This document shows positions 15,705-25,030 of a stretch of DNA of 53,736 bases, in pieces. Positions within the stretch are counted from its first letter, which is position 1. Each line of letters starts with the position of its first letter. The stretch is taken from contig DHSR01000019.1 of the NCBI GenBank assembly GCA_002410555.1, positions 1 to 53,736 on the forward strand. Reading direction: 5' to 3'. The position numbers and the translations under genes are program-made. Source of the DNA: Bacteroidales bacterium UBA5281 (GTDB lineage: Bacteria; Bacteroidota; Bacteroidia; Bacteroidales; Lentimicrobiaceae). The notes beneath the pieces are model-generated. The model saw nothing but the letters and a program-made list of their open reading frames with translations. It was not told the origin of the DNA and made no database searches.

Positions 15705-16475
15705 TTACTCGAAGGTAAATGAAAGCAGAAAGAGTTTTGACCGCAGATCATCGAAGCCTCCGGTATAAATATTTCCCTCACGTCTGAGTATGTCGGTAAG
15801 CCCGTAGGACATTTTCAGCTCAATCCCAAACTTAAAGAAAGTAGTATAAAAGTCAAATCCGGCACCCATTTCTGCATAAACATCACTCTTATTAAGGGCA
15901 ATATACACATTGTTACTTTCTTCTTTTTTCTTGGAATCACTGGCCAGATCAATGGCATATTTTGCTCCCACAAGCCAGTAAGGACGCACATTATTCAGAC
16001 GACTGCCTTTGTATTTTATATGAAGGGGTAATTCCACAAAAGTGGATTGTATCTTTTTGGTAATTAAAATCAAATCTTTTTCTCCCTCAAATTTGGTCAT
16101 TATTGAATAATCGATATTTCGTTCACCAAAAGAAAGAGAGGGTACGAAACGAAGATCCAAATGCTCACTGATGCGGAGGTTACTTACAATGCCAATGGTA
16201 AAACCAAAAGTTGGGCGATGTTCAATACCATAAAGCGTTGAGGAGTCGGAATAGATATCCGGAGTTTGCAGGGGAATGTAATTGTTATTCTGGAAACCAT
16301 CTACGATATCCATGCTGAAAAGCATCTGATTCATGCCAAGAATAAACCCAAAATGATAAGGCGCCAGGTCGTAGGCAGCAAGATTGTGCACTTTTTGTCG
16401 TTGCGCCAAAGCTGCATGCTGAAATGATAATATCAGAAATATAAAGAGAAGTAAAATAGAAAATTTCCTGATCAC
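15705..16475 (-). CDS. porT: PorT-like outer-membrane beta-barrel protein (type IX secretion)
   Basis: 256 residues with a clear signal peptide (hydrophobic 5-20, cleavage after about AALA). The mature part starts with LAAYDLAPYHFGFILGMNQM, like PorT, followed by alternating beta strands and a C-terminal aromatic residue (FTFE end), as for a small outer-membrane barrel. PorT is required for type IX secretion and gliding in several Bacteroidota. The start is a GTG at 16475; no better ATG lies upstream in frame. Generic OmpA-like porins of the PF13568 type are the alternative. Confidence 0.72.
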   Translation of the reverse strand: MIRKFSILLLFIFLILSFQHAALAQRQKVHNLAAYDLAPYHFGFILGMNQMLFSMDIVDGFQNNNYIPLQTPDIYSDSSTLYGIEHRPTFGFTIGIVSNLRISEHLDLRFVPSLSFGERNIDYSIMTKFEGEKDLILITKKIQSTFVELPLHIKYKGSRLNNVRPYWLVGAKYAIDLASDSKKKEESNNVYIALNKSDVYAEMGAGFDFYTTFFKFGIELKMSYGLTDILRREGNIYTGGFDDLRSKLFLLSFTFE

Positions 16476-16558
16476 AGATGGTATTTTATTTTAATTAACG
16501 TAAGGTGCTATCAATTATTTTATAAGAATGTACAAGCAAGGAAAAGTTTAGCTCACGG

Positions 16559-17587
16559 TTACTCCTTGTATTCATTCAGGTTCAGCAGAAATGCTTCCGA
16601 TTTAAGCCGGTTCCTGTCAATGGGAACAACCCCAACATGTTCACAAACAAGCCCGCCAGCCAGATTAGCGAGGGCAGCCGTAGTTTTCATACCGGCTCCG
16701 GCAGCCCTACACAGTGCGGCCACACTTATCACTGTATCGCCGGCTCCCGAAACATCAGCAATTTTTCGCAAATGGGCCGGCAAACTGATTTCCTGAAAGG
16801 TATCTCCGTGCTGTTGACTCATAAAAACACCTTCGTCAGACAGGGTGATTAGTACCGTATTTATTGACTGCTGAATATGTAATCTTTTTGCAGCCTCGCT
16901 CAGTGAAGTAACTTCTCCGGATTTTATTTCGATTTTTAATCCCTCGCGTAATTCTTTCAGGTTTGGTTTAAACAGATCAACGTTACGGTAATGCTCAAAA
17001 TTTTTCTTTTTCGGATCTACGGCTACCGGTATACCATGAAGATTAAACAATTGGATGGCCTGTTCAATGACACTCCGACTAAGCACGCCCTTATTGTAAT
17101 CCTGCATGATGACTGCACCTGGACGATGAACTTCGATCATTTTTTTCAGGCCCGCCATCAGCATTTCTTCTTCCCGGGCATCCAGATCAGCCTCTACCTC
17201 TTCATCCACTCTAAGCATTTGGGTGGTGTTACCAATAATTCTGAATTTGGTGGTGGTTAACCGTGATTTACTGCGAAAAATACCGGAAGCGTCGATGCCG
17301 GCATGATTGAGCAGATGAATAAATTCGTCGGCGCGGGCATCATCTCCTATTACAGCGCAGAGCAGCGGATTGCCTCCCATGGCCTTGATGTTCAATGCCA
17401 CATTGGCTGCACCCCCGAGCATACTCTCCCGTTTAACCAGTTGAACCACCGGTACAGGGGCTTCAGGAGATATACGATCCACCTTTCCCCAAAGGTAGGC
17501 ATCTATCATTACATCTCCCAGAATTAATATTTTGCAATCCCTGAAAGCTTCAAAAAGACCATCAATCTGCTTATTTTCCTGTTTCAT
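16559..17587 (-). CDS. hldE: D-glycero-beta-D-manno-heptose-7-phosphate kinase (PfkB family)
   Basis: 342 residues from the ATG at 17587; the longer frame would start inside the promoter box. It begins with the ribokinase-type ILILGDVMIDAYLWGKVDRI, then PEAPVPVV and GGAANVALNI, and ends with the ATP/anion-hole motif DVSGAGDTVISVAALC. This is the order seen in the kinase domain of HldE/RfaE for ADP-heptose synthesis; the cytidylyltransferase half is not fused here, so this corresponds to HldA or a split HldE. It feeds the LPS inner core. It seems a single-gene unit behind its own promoter. Confidence 0.85.
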   Translation of the reverse strand: MKQENKQIDGLFEAFRDCKILILGDVMIDAYLWGKVDRISPEAPVPVVQLVKRESMLGGAANVALNIKAMGGNPLLCAVIGDDARADEFIHLLNHAGIDASGIFRSKSRLTTTKFRIIGNTTQMLRVDEEVEADLDAREEEMLMAGLKKMIEVHRPGAVIMQDYNKGVLSRSVIEQAIQLFNLHGIPVAVDPKKKNFEHYRNVDLFKPNLKELREGLKIEIKSGEVTSLSEAAKRLHIQQSINTVLITLSDEGVFMSQQHGDTFQEISLPAHLRKIADVSGAGDTVISVAALCRAAGAGMKTTAALANLAGGLVCEHVGVVPIDRNRLKSEAFLLNLNEYKE

Positions 17588-17617
17588 AGCATGAAATACC
17601 GGATTAAAAACCGGGTG

Positions 17618-17625
17618 CAAAGATA
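17618..17625 (-). promoter_or_regulatory. -7 box TATCTTTG for the heptose kinase gene
   Basis: A perfect TAnnTTTG on the minus strand, 30 bp before the chosen ATG. No clear -33 TTG at the usual distance. Confidence 0.5.
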
Positions 17626-17656
17626 GTGAAACCGGGGGAGTTTGCCACAGATGAGG

Positions 17657-19102
17657 TTATTCAAAAAAGGTATCTTTAAAATTCACCAGATATACTTCTC
17701 TGGTAGCACGGGTTATGGCGGTATAGAGCCACCGAACGAAAGACATATCCACCATTTCATCGGTAAGATAACCATGGTCGATAAAGACCGCCTCCCACTG
17801 CCCGCCCTGAGTTTTATGGCAGGTAAGTGCATAGGCAAATTTGGCCTGTATGGCGTTAAAAAAGGGATTGGATTTTACTTTTTCGTGGCGTGCTGATTGC
17901 GGACTGATTTCGGAATAATCCAGCATAATTTCATCATAAAGCTTTTGCATCTCCTCCTGAGGCATGGCCGGGCCCGGTACATTCATTGAATCGAGCAAAA
18001 GCTTCACTTCAATTACTTCCTGATCGGGATAGTCGATTAATTGTACAGTTACATCTGCAAAACGGTAACCATACATCTCACCAATATGGATGATGCGTCT
18101 GATTTCAGCCATATCGCCATTGGCAATAAAACCTGCTGTTGTGCCAATGGGAAGCCAGAAATAATTGTTACGTGTAACCATGATGATGTCGCCCGCTGAA
18201 AGTTCCGTTTCACGAAAAAGCATACGGGCTCTCACTTCCTGATTGAAAAGATTGGCCCGTTTATTTGAGCGGGTAATAATGGCTGTATTCTCAACACCAT
18301 AACGCGAATAGCAACTATTGAGTGCATCTTCAAAGGAGGCCCCATCAATGCGTTGAATATCAGCATACTGGCTTACATTAAAGTATGGCATTGCAGCCTG
18401 TACATCTCCTGTTACATTCCTTAACCGCGAGGCATTTACCAGAATACCACTTTCAAGCGCCTGACGCATTACTTCTGTTAGTTCAATGGAAGTAACTTCG
18501 AGATGATATTTTTTAGTAAGAATTTCCAAATCAAGTGCCGGACTTTGTTCCACACCTACGGGTGGTAATTGAGCATTATCACCAATGAGTAGAAGTTTGC
18601 AACCTTCGTTCTGATAGATATAGGTAATCATATCATCGAGCAGATCACGGTTGGCGTATATTCCACCTTCGCCCGCCGATGTGTCACCAGCGATCATAGA
18701 AGCCTCATCTACAATAAAAAGAGTAAATTTATTGGGGTTTGGGGCAGGGATCATTTTGTAACGGCCTTCACCATCCACAAATAGACGGTAAATTTTACGG
18801 TGGATGGTGTGTGCCTTTTTGCGTGAATAGCGGGCCAACACCTTTGCAGCACGGCCAGTAGGCGCCATAAGCACTGATTGCAGCCCGGCGAATGGCAATA
18901 CGCGGACCAATGCACTCACCAGAGTTGTTTTACCTGTGCCGGCATAGCCCCTCAGCAGGAATGCCGGTTGTGTCCGCGGTTCAACAGGGCGGGTAATAAA
19001 AACCGCTAGTTGTTCAATGGCATCGCGTTGTCCTGAGGTAGGTTCATGGCCAAGTTCCTTCAATATGTTGTCGGCCATCAGCCGGGCATCCATTGCTATC
19101 AT
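17657..19102 (-). CDS. RecD-like superfamily 1 helicase / AAA ATPase
   Basis: 481 residues. Walker A GYAGTGKTT (52-60), Walker B FIVDEASM, motif III LLLIGDNAQLPPVG, and C-terminal motifs YALTCHKTQGGQWEAVFID and YTAITRATREVYLV are those of the RecD/TraA SF1B group. It is shorter than RecD2 and lacks its N-terminal helix-hairpin-helix domain; this compact form is common in Bacteroidota genomes. It likely unwinds DNA 5' to 3' during repair, by family. ATG at 19102, 14 bp downstream of tamL. Confidence 0.88.
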   Translation of the reverse strand: MIAMDARLMADNILKELGHEPTSGQRDAIEQLAVFITRPVEPRTQPAFLLRGYAGTGKTTLVSALVRVLPFAGLQSVLMAPTGRAAKVLARYSRKKAHTIHRKIYRLFVDGEGRYKMIPAPNPNKFTLFIVDEASMIAGDTSAGEGGIYANRDLLDDMITYIYQNEGCKLLLIGDNAQLPPVGVEQSPALDLEILTKKYHLEVTSIELTEVMRQALESGILVNASRLRNVTGDVQAAMPYFNVSQYADIQRIDGASFEDALNSCYSRYGVENTAIITRSNKRANLFNQEVRARMLFRETELSAGDIIMVTRNNYFWLPIGTTAGFIANGDMAEIRRIIHIGEMYGYRFADVTVQLIDYPDQEVIEVKLLLDSMNVPGPAMPQEEMQKLYDEIMLDYSEISPQSARHEKVKSNPFFNAIQAKFAYALTCHKTQGGQWEAVFIDHGYLTDEMVDMSFVRWLYTAITRATREVYLVNFKDTFFE

Positions 19103-19116
19103 ATATATATTCCTTA

Positions 19117-21495
19117 TCAGAAGGGATATCCGATTCCAAAGTTCCAGTTAAAATCCCGGAGTTGAAATTTTTGGTTTCCTGCCCAACGGCGGCCTTCAGG
19201 CTTCCCCGGGTCGTAAAGAGGAAATCCACTATCAATTCTGAAGATGAAGAAATTAAAATCAAACCTGATTCCCAGCCCAGCATCCAAAGCCATTGATTTT
19301 AGCAAGCGTGAAGGTTTAAATTTCCCACCCGGGAAATCCTCATTCTCGTTGAGCAACCATATATTACCTGCATCTGCATACAGTGCTCCGTCCAGAAAGC
19401 TATATATCGGGAAACGATATTCAGTATTCAGTTCCAACCACAAATCACCTACCCTTTCAAAATTCAACCCACCCAATGACCGGTATTCGCCGGGACCTAC
19501 GGAACGCAATGGCCATCCACGAAGTCCATTGGCGCCACCGGCGAAAAAACCTTTTTCAAAAGGCAATACCGTTGAATTTCCATAGGGGACACCGATGCCA
19601 AAGGCAAACCGGTAAACCAGTTTGTGTTCCCGTGATATCACCCGGTAATATCTGAAATCAAGGTCAGTACGAAAATACTGGGCAAATGCAAGTCCAAAAA
19701 GCTGATATTTCCCAGTGGAATCCTGAGAAGATTCAGCCATATTACTATAGAGGTTCAACAGATTTCCGGCCGGTTCCATGTTCATTCTGAAGAAGAAAAA
19801 ATTATTACCGGATGTAGTAATATCCTGATTATTAAATATAAAAGAATATTTTAATGCCAGAATAAGGTGATCGGTATATTGGTTCAATAACCTGGGATCG
19901 ACCATACCGGACAGATAGAGGTTAAGCGTGCTGTCGCGGGTTATGCTTATCGAACTGAGTTCAACAGGCGCAAAAATGTGCTTAATTTCCGGTGATGATT
20001 TCCATTCATAACCAAAAGAAAGATAGATTACGTAACGTTTATAGAGGGTGCGTTCCTGAAAATTGAGTCCGAATGAAATGGTAGTTTTAGACAGTGCATT
20101 TTTCTCAAGTCGTTTAATGGTAAAAGGCATAAGCAGGGACGGAAAATCAATACCACTCTCAAATCCAGCCTCAAAAGAATTAAAAAGTCTGCTATCGGAT
20201 CCCGGGTTAATGGCATAGGTGGGTTCTACTTCAAAAGCGCCCCTTACTTTAAACCTGAGGGTTTCGCCTCCTTTAAAAATATTGCGGTTGCGGTAGGATA
20301 TGCTGCTTCCCAGGCCAACATAACCACCGGCATTGGTTCCTTCGGCCTCAATGGTATAAATATTCACCGGGTTTCTTACCAGACGGATGTCATAATCAAG
20401 CAAACCAATACCAGGTGGCTTTATTGCAGCGTAATTTTCAGGAGGATTTACGCTGACTGAAACCAGACGTGAAATCTCCATATTTTGCAGGTGGTTGTAT
20501 GTAAGATTGATGTTCTGCTGACTAAATGGTTTGCCAGGACTTACAAATACCGAACGAGAAAGTGCGATTGGTCTCAATCTCAACCGCTGCTGATAAATCT
20601 GAAAAAATGAAGGCACTCCAGAACCATGCTGAGATTTACGATAAAAGGGCACTGTATCGGTCTCAGTCTGTGTCCCTAAGCCAACATCCCCATAATTGGA
20701 ATGGATATAGACCTTATTGACAAAATATCGCTGATGCGTAATATCGGGCATTGAATCAGACAAGTTACCCTCCCGGTTGCCTGCCACAATAATTTTAACA
20801 TTTGCCTTTTGGTTGCGGGTAGAAACAGTATCAATTTCAAAAGAGATGTATTCCCTTGAAAAATTGAAGTAGCCGGTTTCTTTGATTTCCCGTGCAAGCC
20901 GTTCGCGCTCATCGCGCAACTTGTATGCATCGTATTGTGAACCTTCCTGAATAAGCGGTATACTTTTGAATCTTGCAATAAAATAGCGTAGACTATCATC
21001 CCGGATATCGTAATTAATATTTCCGAAGGTATAGGGTTCAGGGGTATGGGTATAATAGGTAACAAAAGCTCTGGCCCTGCGGTATCTTATTTTGCGGGAA
21101 ATATCTGCACCAAAATATCCCTTGTTATTCAGATATACCAACATCGGGCGCATAGAGTTATCCACCATGGAGGAGTCAAGCAGGACCGGGCGGCGCCCCA
21201 TGTGATCACGAATCCAGCGTTTGGTTCCATTGTCACGGCCGGCAGAGGCGGCATCCCATATCCAGACACCAGGCCGAATCAGGCCAAGAAATTTAGCATT
21301 GGGTTTTGGTTGGGCAAAATTCTTGAGGTCATCGGTATTGATTTCCGGCCGGTCTGCTTTCACTTCATAGCGGGCCAGCATATAGCCACCGCGTCGCTGC
21401 AACAGACTGGAAGTGCTACAGGATGAGAAAAGCAATAATGCAATTATCATACTCAGACTGCTACCTAATGAAAATTTATTCCGGGGAAAAATCAT
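19117..21495 (-). CDS. tamL: TamL-type BamA-family outer-membrane lipoprotein
   Basis: 792 residues. The N-terminus has a lipoprotein signal peptide with lipobox LLFSSCS (lipidated Cys26), unlike classical BamA. POTRA-like repeats fill about 40-330, and the C-terminal half is an Omp85 barrel with FFAGGANGLRGWPLRSVGPG, the L6 loop RGW motif, and a C-terminal NFGIGYPF. TamL is the Bacteroidota lipoprotein counterpart of TamA/BamA and helps insert outer-membrane proteins. No tamB is adjacent. ATG at 21495 behind a good -7 box. Confidence 0.88.
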   Translation of the reverse strand: MIFPRNKFSLGSSLSMIIALLLFSSCSTSSLLQRRGGYMLARYEVKADRPEINTDDLKNFAQPKPNAKFLGLIRPGVWIWDAASAGRDNGTKRWIRDHMGRRPVLLDSSMVDNSMRPMLVYLNNKGYFGADISRKIRYRRARAFVTYYTHTPEPYTFGNINYDIRDDSLRYFIARFKSIPLIQEGSQYDAYKLRDERERLAREIKETGYFNFSREYISFEIDTVSTRNQKANVKIIVAGNREGNLSDSMPDITHQRYFVNKVYIHSNYGDVGLGTQTETDTVPFYRKSQHGSGVPSFFQIYQQRLRLRPIALSRSVFVSPGKPFSQQNINLTYNHLQNMEISRLVSVSVNPPENYAAIKPPGIGLLDYDIRLVRNPVNIYTIEAEGTNAGGYVGLGSSISYRNRNIFKGGETLRFKVRGAFEVEPTYAINPGSDSRLFNSFEAGFESGIDFPSLLMPFTIKRLEKNALSKTTISFGLNFQERTLYKRYVIYLSFGYEWKSSPEIKHIFAPVELSSISITRDSTLNLYLSGMVDPRLLNQYTDHLILALKYSFIFNNQDITTSGNNFFFFRMNMEPAGNLLNLYSNMAESSQDSTGKYQLFGLAFAQYFRTDLDFRYYRVISREHKLVYRFAFGIGVPYGNSTVLPFEKGFFAGGANGLRGWPLRSVGPGEYRSLGGLNFERVGDLWLELNTEYRFPIYSFLDGALYADAGNIWLLNENEDFPGGKFKPSRLLKSMALDAGLGIRFDFNFFIFRIDSGFPLYDPGKPEGRRWAGNQKFQLRDFNWNFGIGYPF

Positions 21496-21515
21496 AAATC
21501 ACCTAAAATCCAATG

Positions 21516-21523
21516 CAAAGATA
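21516..21523 (-). promoter_or_regulatory. -7 box TATCTTTG for tamL
   Basis: A perfect TAnnTTTG on the minus strand, 20 bp upstream of the tamL ATG. No consensus -33 element at 19 nt. Confidence 0.5.
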
Positions 21524-21836
21524 GAGATAAGGAAGTAAGAAAAATAAAGAAACTATGCTCCTTCTATGGATTTTAGTACAATTAAATCCCAAGTCATCAA
21601 AACACATTCATCATAACTTCCATTAACAATGTACATTCACGTGTAAAAAGAATCAGGGAACGGGTAACAAATACTGCCGGAATTTTATGCCTGCAGGCCA
21701 TAATGGCAATCAGGCAGGCTCAGGGGCATTGTTTGGTGATAAAACATTTTTATATACGATTCATGTATTTTAATAAACAATGGAGAGGCCTGTTGGCATG
21801 GTAAATTTTGCCCTTGAATTATACATTGACCTGCAC
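21524..21836. other. Intergenic stretch between tamL and tRNA-Val
   Basis: About 310 bp with no convincing reading frame. I see a few short GC-rich inverted words (for example CCTGCAGG near 21693) but no RNA gene or repeat family that I can support. Confidence 0.35.
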
Positions 21837-21866
21837 AAAAAAGGGTTACAAACTAATTGTAACCCT
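21837..21866 (-). terminator. Intrinsic terminator of tRNA-Val
   Basis: AGGGTTACA (21842-21850), loop of 7, TGTAACCCT (21858-21866): a perfect 9-bp stem. On the minus strand it is followed by six T. It lies 10 bp after the tRNA 3' end. Confidence 0.88.
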
Positions 21867-21876
21867 CTGATTTCTG

Positions 21877-21951
21877 TGGGAGCACATGGATTCGAACCAA
21901 GGACCCTCTGCTTGTAAGGCAGATGCTCTGAACCAACTGAGCTATGCTCCC
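21877..21951 (-). tRNA. tRNA-Val (anticodon TAC)
   Basis: Minus strand: acceptor GGGAGCA/TGCTCCC, D-arm GCTC...GAGC, anticodon arm TCTGC-CTTACAA-GCAGA with anticodon TAC, and T-arm with TTCGAAT. Discriminator A; CCA not encoded. 75 nt. Confidence 0.95.
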
Positions 21952-21993
21952 TTTTTATTTGTGCTTATTCAACTTTATGACTGAATAAGGCTG

Positions 21994-22023
21994 CAAATTT
22001 ACACACAATTTTGAATCATGCAA
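21994..22023 (-). promoter_or_regulatory. Bacteroidota-type promoter for tRNA-Val
   Basis: TTG (22021-22023) - exactly 19 nt - TAAATTTG (21994-22001) on the minus strand, matching the primary sigma consensus of the phylum and the layout before tRNA-Glu. Confidence 0.78.
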
Positions 22024-22158
22024 TAGTAATGTGAAAAAAAAACAAATTTATCTTTATTTGCAGGGCAGTTTCAGGATTGCTTCATCAATCTTTCAATCAA
22101 ATACGAACGTGGCATCACATAATTCCTTAGTTTTACCTACTCAAATTTTAATTTAACT

Positions 22159-22650
22159 ATGTTTCCTTTTAGAATTGGCAGCGGTTATGACGTGCATGAA
22201 CTCAGGGAGGGCTTTCCTTTAAGACTGGGCGGCGTTGAAATAGAACACACCAAAGGTGCTGTGGGTTACTCAGATGCCGATGCATTGTTGCATGCTGTGT
22301 GTGATGCGCTGCTGGGTGCGGCTGGACTGCCCGATATTGGTCAGCAATTCCCTGATAATGCTGCTGAATTCAAAGGTATGGATAGCAAAATTTTACTCGG
22401 TCGCACCTTTACACTCATTCAAAATAATGGATGGGAAATTGGCAACCTGGATTGTATCATCATACTTCAAAGACCAAAAATTGCCGGATACATTCCATCT
22501 ATGATTGCTGAAGTAAGCCGGATACTGAAAGTTGATGCCAGCCTTGTTTCTATAAAAGCTACCACTACCGAAAAACTTGGGTTTGAAGGCAGGGAAGAAG
22601 GTGTGGCTGCATGGGCCAGTGTGCTTATTCATAAAAAACAAAAAGTTTAG
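22159..22650 (+). CDS. ispF: 2-C-methyl-D-erythritol 2,4-cyclodiphosphate synthase
   Basis: 163 residues, the standard IspF size. GSGYDVHEL holds the zinc ligands Asp11 and His13; SDADALLHAVCDALLGA supplies further active-site residues; DIGQQFPD and the C-terminal IKATTTEKLGFEGREEGVAA are signature segments. It converts CDP-ME-2-phosphate into the cyclodiphosphate of the MEP isoprenoid pathway. ATG at 22159. The next gene starts 10 bp after the stop. Confidence 0.96.
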   Translation: MFPFRIGSGYDVHELREGFPLRLGGVEIEHTKGAVGYSDADALLHAVCDALLGAAGLPDIGQQFPDNAAEFKGMDSKILLGRTFTLIQNNGWEIGNLDCIIILQRPKIAGYIPSMIAEVSRILKVDASLVSIKATTTEKLGFEGREEGVAAWASVLIHKKQKV

Positions 22651-22660
22651 TTCATTTTCC

Positions 22661-23605
22661 ATGATGAAGATAAATTACCTGAGCCACAATCAAATTGACA
22701 AAACAGCCTGGGATCGTTGTATTGCCAAAGCGGTGAATGGTAAAATTTACGGATATTCGTGGTACCTTGATGTGGTATGTGAACAGTGGGATGCGCTGGT
22801 TCTGGAAGAATACAAAGCTGTATTTCCATTGCCTTTTAAGGAAAAATTCGGCATTTCCTTTTTATATCAACCTTTTTTTACGCAACAACTGGGAATTTTC
22901 TCCACCCGCCACCTCACTCCTGAAGTAGTAAATAACTTTTTAGAAGCCATACCCAAAAAATTTATTTTCGGTCAATTGAACCTCAATAAGCTGAATGAAC
23001 CTCTGGTAAAGAGATGGGAGATTTCCCAACAGGTGAACCATGAGCTGGATTTGATTGAGGATTATGAAAAGATATATGCGGGTTATTCAGAAAATACCCG
23101 CCGCAATATAAACAAAGCACGTAAGCATAAACTAATAATCTCACCTGGTGTAAAACCTGAGGAAATTGTAACCTTGTTCAGGGGGAACCGGGGAAAGTAT
23201 ATTCCTCATCTAAAGGACAATAACTATAAACGGCTGCTTCGGCTAATTTATCAGTGTCAGCACAATGGGAAAGCGATGATGTACGGCGTATATGATGAAC
23301 AGAACACTTTGTGTGCGGGAGCGGTAATGGTATTCAGCCATCACAAAGTGGTTTTCCTGTTTTCGGCCATCAGCGAAACGGGCCGAAAACAGGGTGCAAT
23401 GTTCAGGCTTATTGATGAATTTATTCGCGAAAGGAGTGGCAATCATCTTACCCTCGACTTTGAAGGCTCAAATGACGTCAGTCTTGCCCGCTTTTATAAA
23501 GGTTTTGGAGCTACACGATTGTATTATCCTGCAATACAGTTCAATCGAATGCCTTTTCCTGTAAATAAATTATTTGATGCTCTGATTGCGCTAAAGCGAA
23601 AATAA
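22661..23605 (+). CDS. FemAB/GNAT-fold acyltransferase-like protein
   Basis: 314 residues from the ATG at 22661 (ATGATG, so 22664 is equally possible). It has the layout of FemAB-type proteins: two GNAT-like halves, the segment YAGYSENTRRNINKARKHKL, which corresponds to the basic helix found in FemX and FemAB-like proteins, and a C-terminal LDFEGSNDVSLARFYKGFGA, the usual end of the second GNAT half. Substrate unknown; known relatives add amino acids to lipid-linked precursors or act in surface polysaccharide systems. It lies downstream of ispF and ends at a bidirectional terminator. Confidence 0.8.
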   Translation: MMKINYLSHNQIDKTAWDRCIAKAVNGKIYGYSWYLDVVCEQWDALVLEEYKAVFPLPFKEKFGISFLYQPFFTQQLGIFSTRHLTPEVVNNFLEAIPKKFIFGQLNLNKLNEPLVKRWEISQQVNHELDLIEDYEKIYAGYSENTRRNINKARKHKLIISPGVKPEEIVTLFRGNRGKYIPHLKDNNYKRLLRLIYQCQHNGKAMMYGVYDEQNTLCAGAVMVFSHHKVVFLFSAISETGRKQGAMFRLIDEFIRERSGNHLTLDFEGSNDVSLARFYKGFGATRLYYPAIQFNRMPFPVNKLFDALIALKRK

Positions 23606-23612
23606 ATTCTAT

Positions 23613-23646
23613 AAAAAAAGGGGCCAGAAGCCCCTGATTTTTTCTT
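23613..23646. terminator. Bidirectional intrinsic terminator
   Basis: AGGGGC (23619-23624), loop of 5, GCCCCT (23630-23635), preceded by seven A and followed by a T-rich run. It serves both the rightward FemAB-like gene and the leftward porV gene. Confidence 0.85.
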
Positions 23647-23654
23647 TTACGGAT

Positions 23655-24905
23655 CTACTGATTTGCATTCTGTGCCTGGAAGGCATCAAAATCGAAGTGA
23701 AGGGTAAATCTCAGTGTATTTGCCAGAGGATTGGCGGCCTGACCTCCCGTAGGAATAAGATAGGAGAAGTCGAGACCAAATACGTTATACCTCAAACCCG
23801 CTCCCAGAGTAAAAAATTTGCGGTTACCCTTGAATTTATCTTCATAAAAATAGCCCGCCCTGACGGCAAACTGCTTATCGTACCAGTATTCTACACCCAC
23901 TGCAAAAGCGAGTTCACGCAACTCTTCTTTGAATCCATTTGGCGCATCATAAAATGATTGCAGCATGCCCATGGGTACACCCACATCATCACTCATCCCT
24001 CTGGCAACAATCTGTTTATTGTTATCATCAAGAATGGGTAAGTTTGTATTTGAATCCACGGCATATATAGGAGGTGTGGGAATAAGCAGCTTATTGATGT
24101 CCAACATAAAAGACAAACGGTTATAATCATCAATATCGAGCGTGAGTGATGGCCCAACCCTCAGATTGGTAGGAATAAAATCTCTCTCGGTATTGTCGTC
24201 GGAGTAACTTATTTTAGAACCTATATTGCTGATATTTAGTCCCCAGGCAAAAAATCCTTCCATATTGGGAAATTCAATATCATGACGTGAATAAAGGGCT
24301 ATATCCGCAGCAATAGAATTTCCGGGTTTGGTTGATGCACTGCCTGAACTTTGCCCCTGCGTGAGGTTAGAATGTATAAACCGTGCAGAAACAGCACCTG
24401 ACAAGTTTTTGGTCAGTTTTCGCGCGTATGCACCTGAAAGTGCAAATTCATTTGGTCGATAATTGCCTATGGTTTCTCCAACAATATTGGTAAAGGTTAT
24501 GTCGCCCAAGGAGAAATAGAGCAATGAACCCGCAATGACCTGATCGTTGGCCAGCTTCCGGTAACCGGTCAGGTAGGCCAGGTTGATGTCGCTAACCAGT
24601 GCGCGCAACCATGGGCTGTATGAAAGTGCAAATCCCATCTCATTTTCGATATAAGTATATTTGGCGGGATTCCAATGCAGAGAATTGGCATCTGGCAAAC
24701 TCGAAACACCAGCTTCTCCCATTCCACCGGAACGCGCGTCGGGTGCTATCTGCAAAAATGGAACTGCACTGGTAATGGTATTCAAATCTTGTCCGATGTA
24801 AGTAGAAACAGGCTCATTCTGCGCAAATGCTGAAAAAGAGATAAAAAGCAATAAACCTGATAACAGGTTATACCGCATCAGAATATTTATTCGCATACGA
24901 ATCAT
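23655..24905 (-). CDS. porV: Type IX secretion outer-membrane protein PorV
   Basis: 416 residues from the ATG at 24905; the longer frame would begin inside the promoter. Signal peptide with LLSGLLLFISFSAFAQ, then the PorV-typical segments AVPFLQIAPDARSGGMGEAG and DANSLHWNPAKYTY, followed by a long FadL-like beta barrel. PorV (LptO) accepts cargo from the Sov channel and hands it to the PorU sortase that attaches it to A-LPS. PorU is not in the window; porV and porT are 8 kb apart and oppositely placed among unrelated genes, which is usual. Confidence 0.9.
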   Translation of the reverse strand: MIRMRINILMRYNLLSGLLLFISFSAFAQNEPVSTYIGQDLNTITSAVPFLQIAPDARSGGMGEAGVSSLPDANSLHWNPAKYTYIENEMGFALSYSPWLRALVSDINLAYLTGYRKLANDQVIAGSLLYFSLGDITFTNIVGETIGNYRPNEFALSGAYARKLTKNLSGAVSARFIHSNLTQGQSSGSASTKPGNSIAADIALYSRHDIEFPNMEGFFAWGLNISNIGSKISYSDDNTERDFIPTNLRVGPSLTLDIDDYNRLSFMLDINKLLIPTPPIYAVDSNTNLPILDDNNKQIVARGMSDDVGVPMGMLQSFYDAPNGFKEELRELAFAVGVEYWYDKQFAVRAGYFYEDKFKGNRKFFTLGAGLRYNVFGLDFSYLIPTGGQAANPLANTLRFTLHFDFDAFQAQNANQ

Positions 24906-24920
24906 TTTTGTTAAAGGGTG

Positions 24921-24928
24921 CAAAGTTA
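24921..24928 (-). promoter_or_regulatory. -7 box TAACTTTG for porV
   Basis: A perfect TAnnTTTG on the minus strand, 15 bp upstream of the ATG at 24905. It overlaps an in-frame TTG and so helps exclude the longer protein start. Confidence 0.55.
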
Positions 24929-25030
24929 TTTATATTTTTTTTCAATTGTTCTTTTCAAACGGATTGTGGTGCTGATTATTGCATTTGTATAATTTTATGG
25001 ACAGCGTTAATGCATGTGAATGCTCCAAAA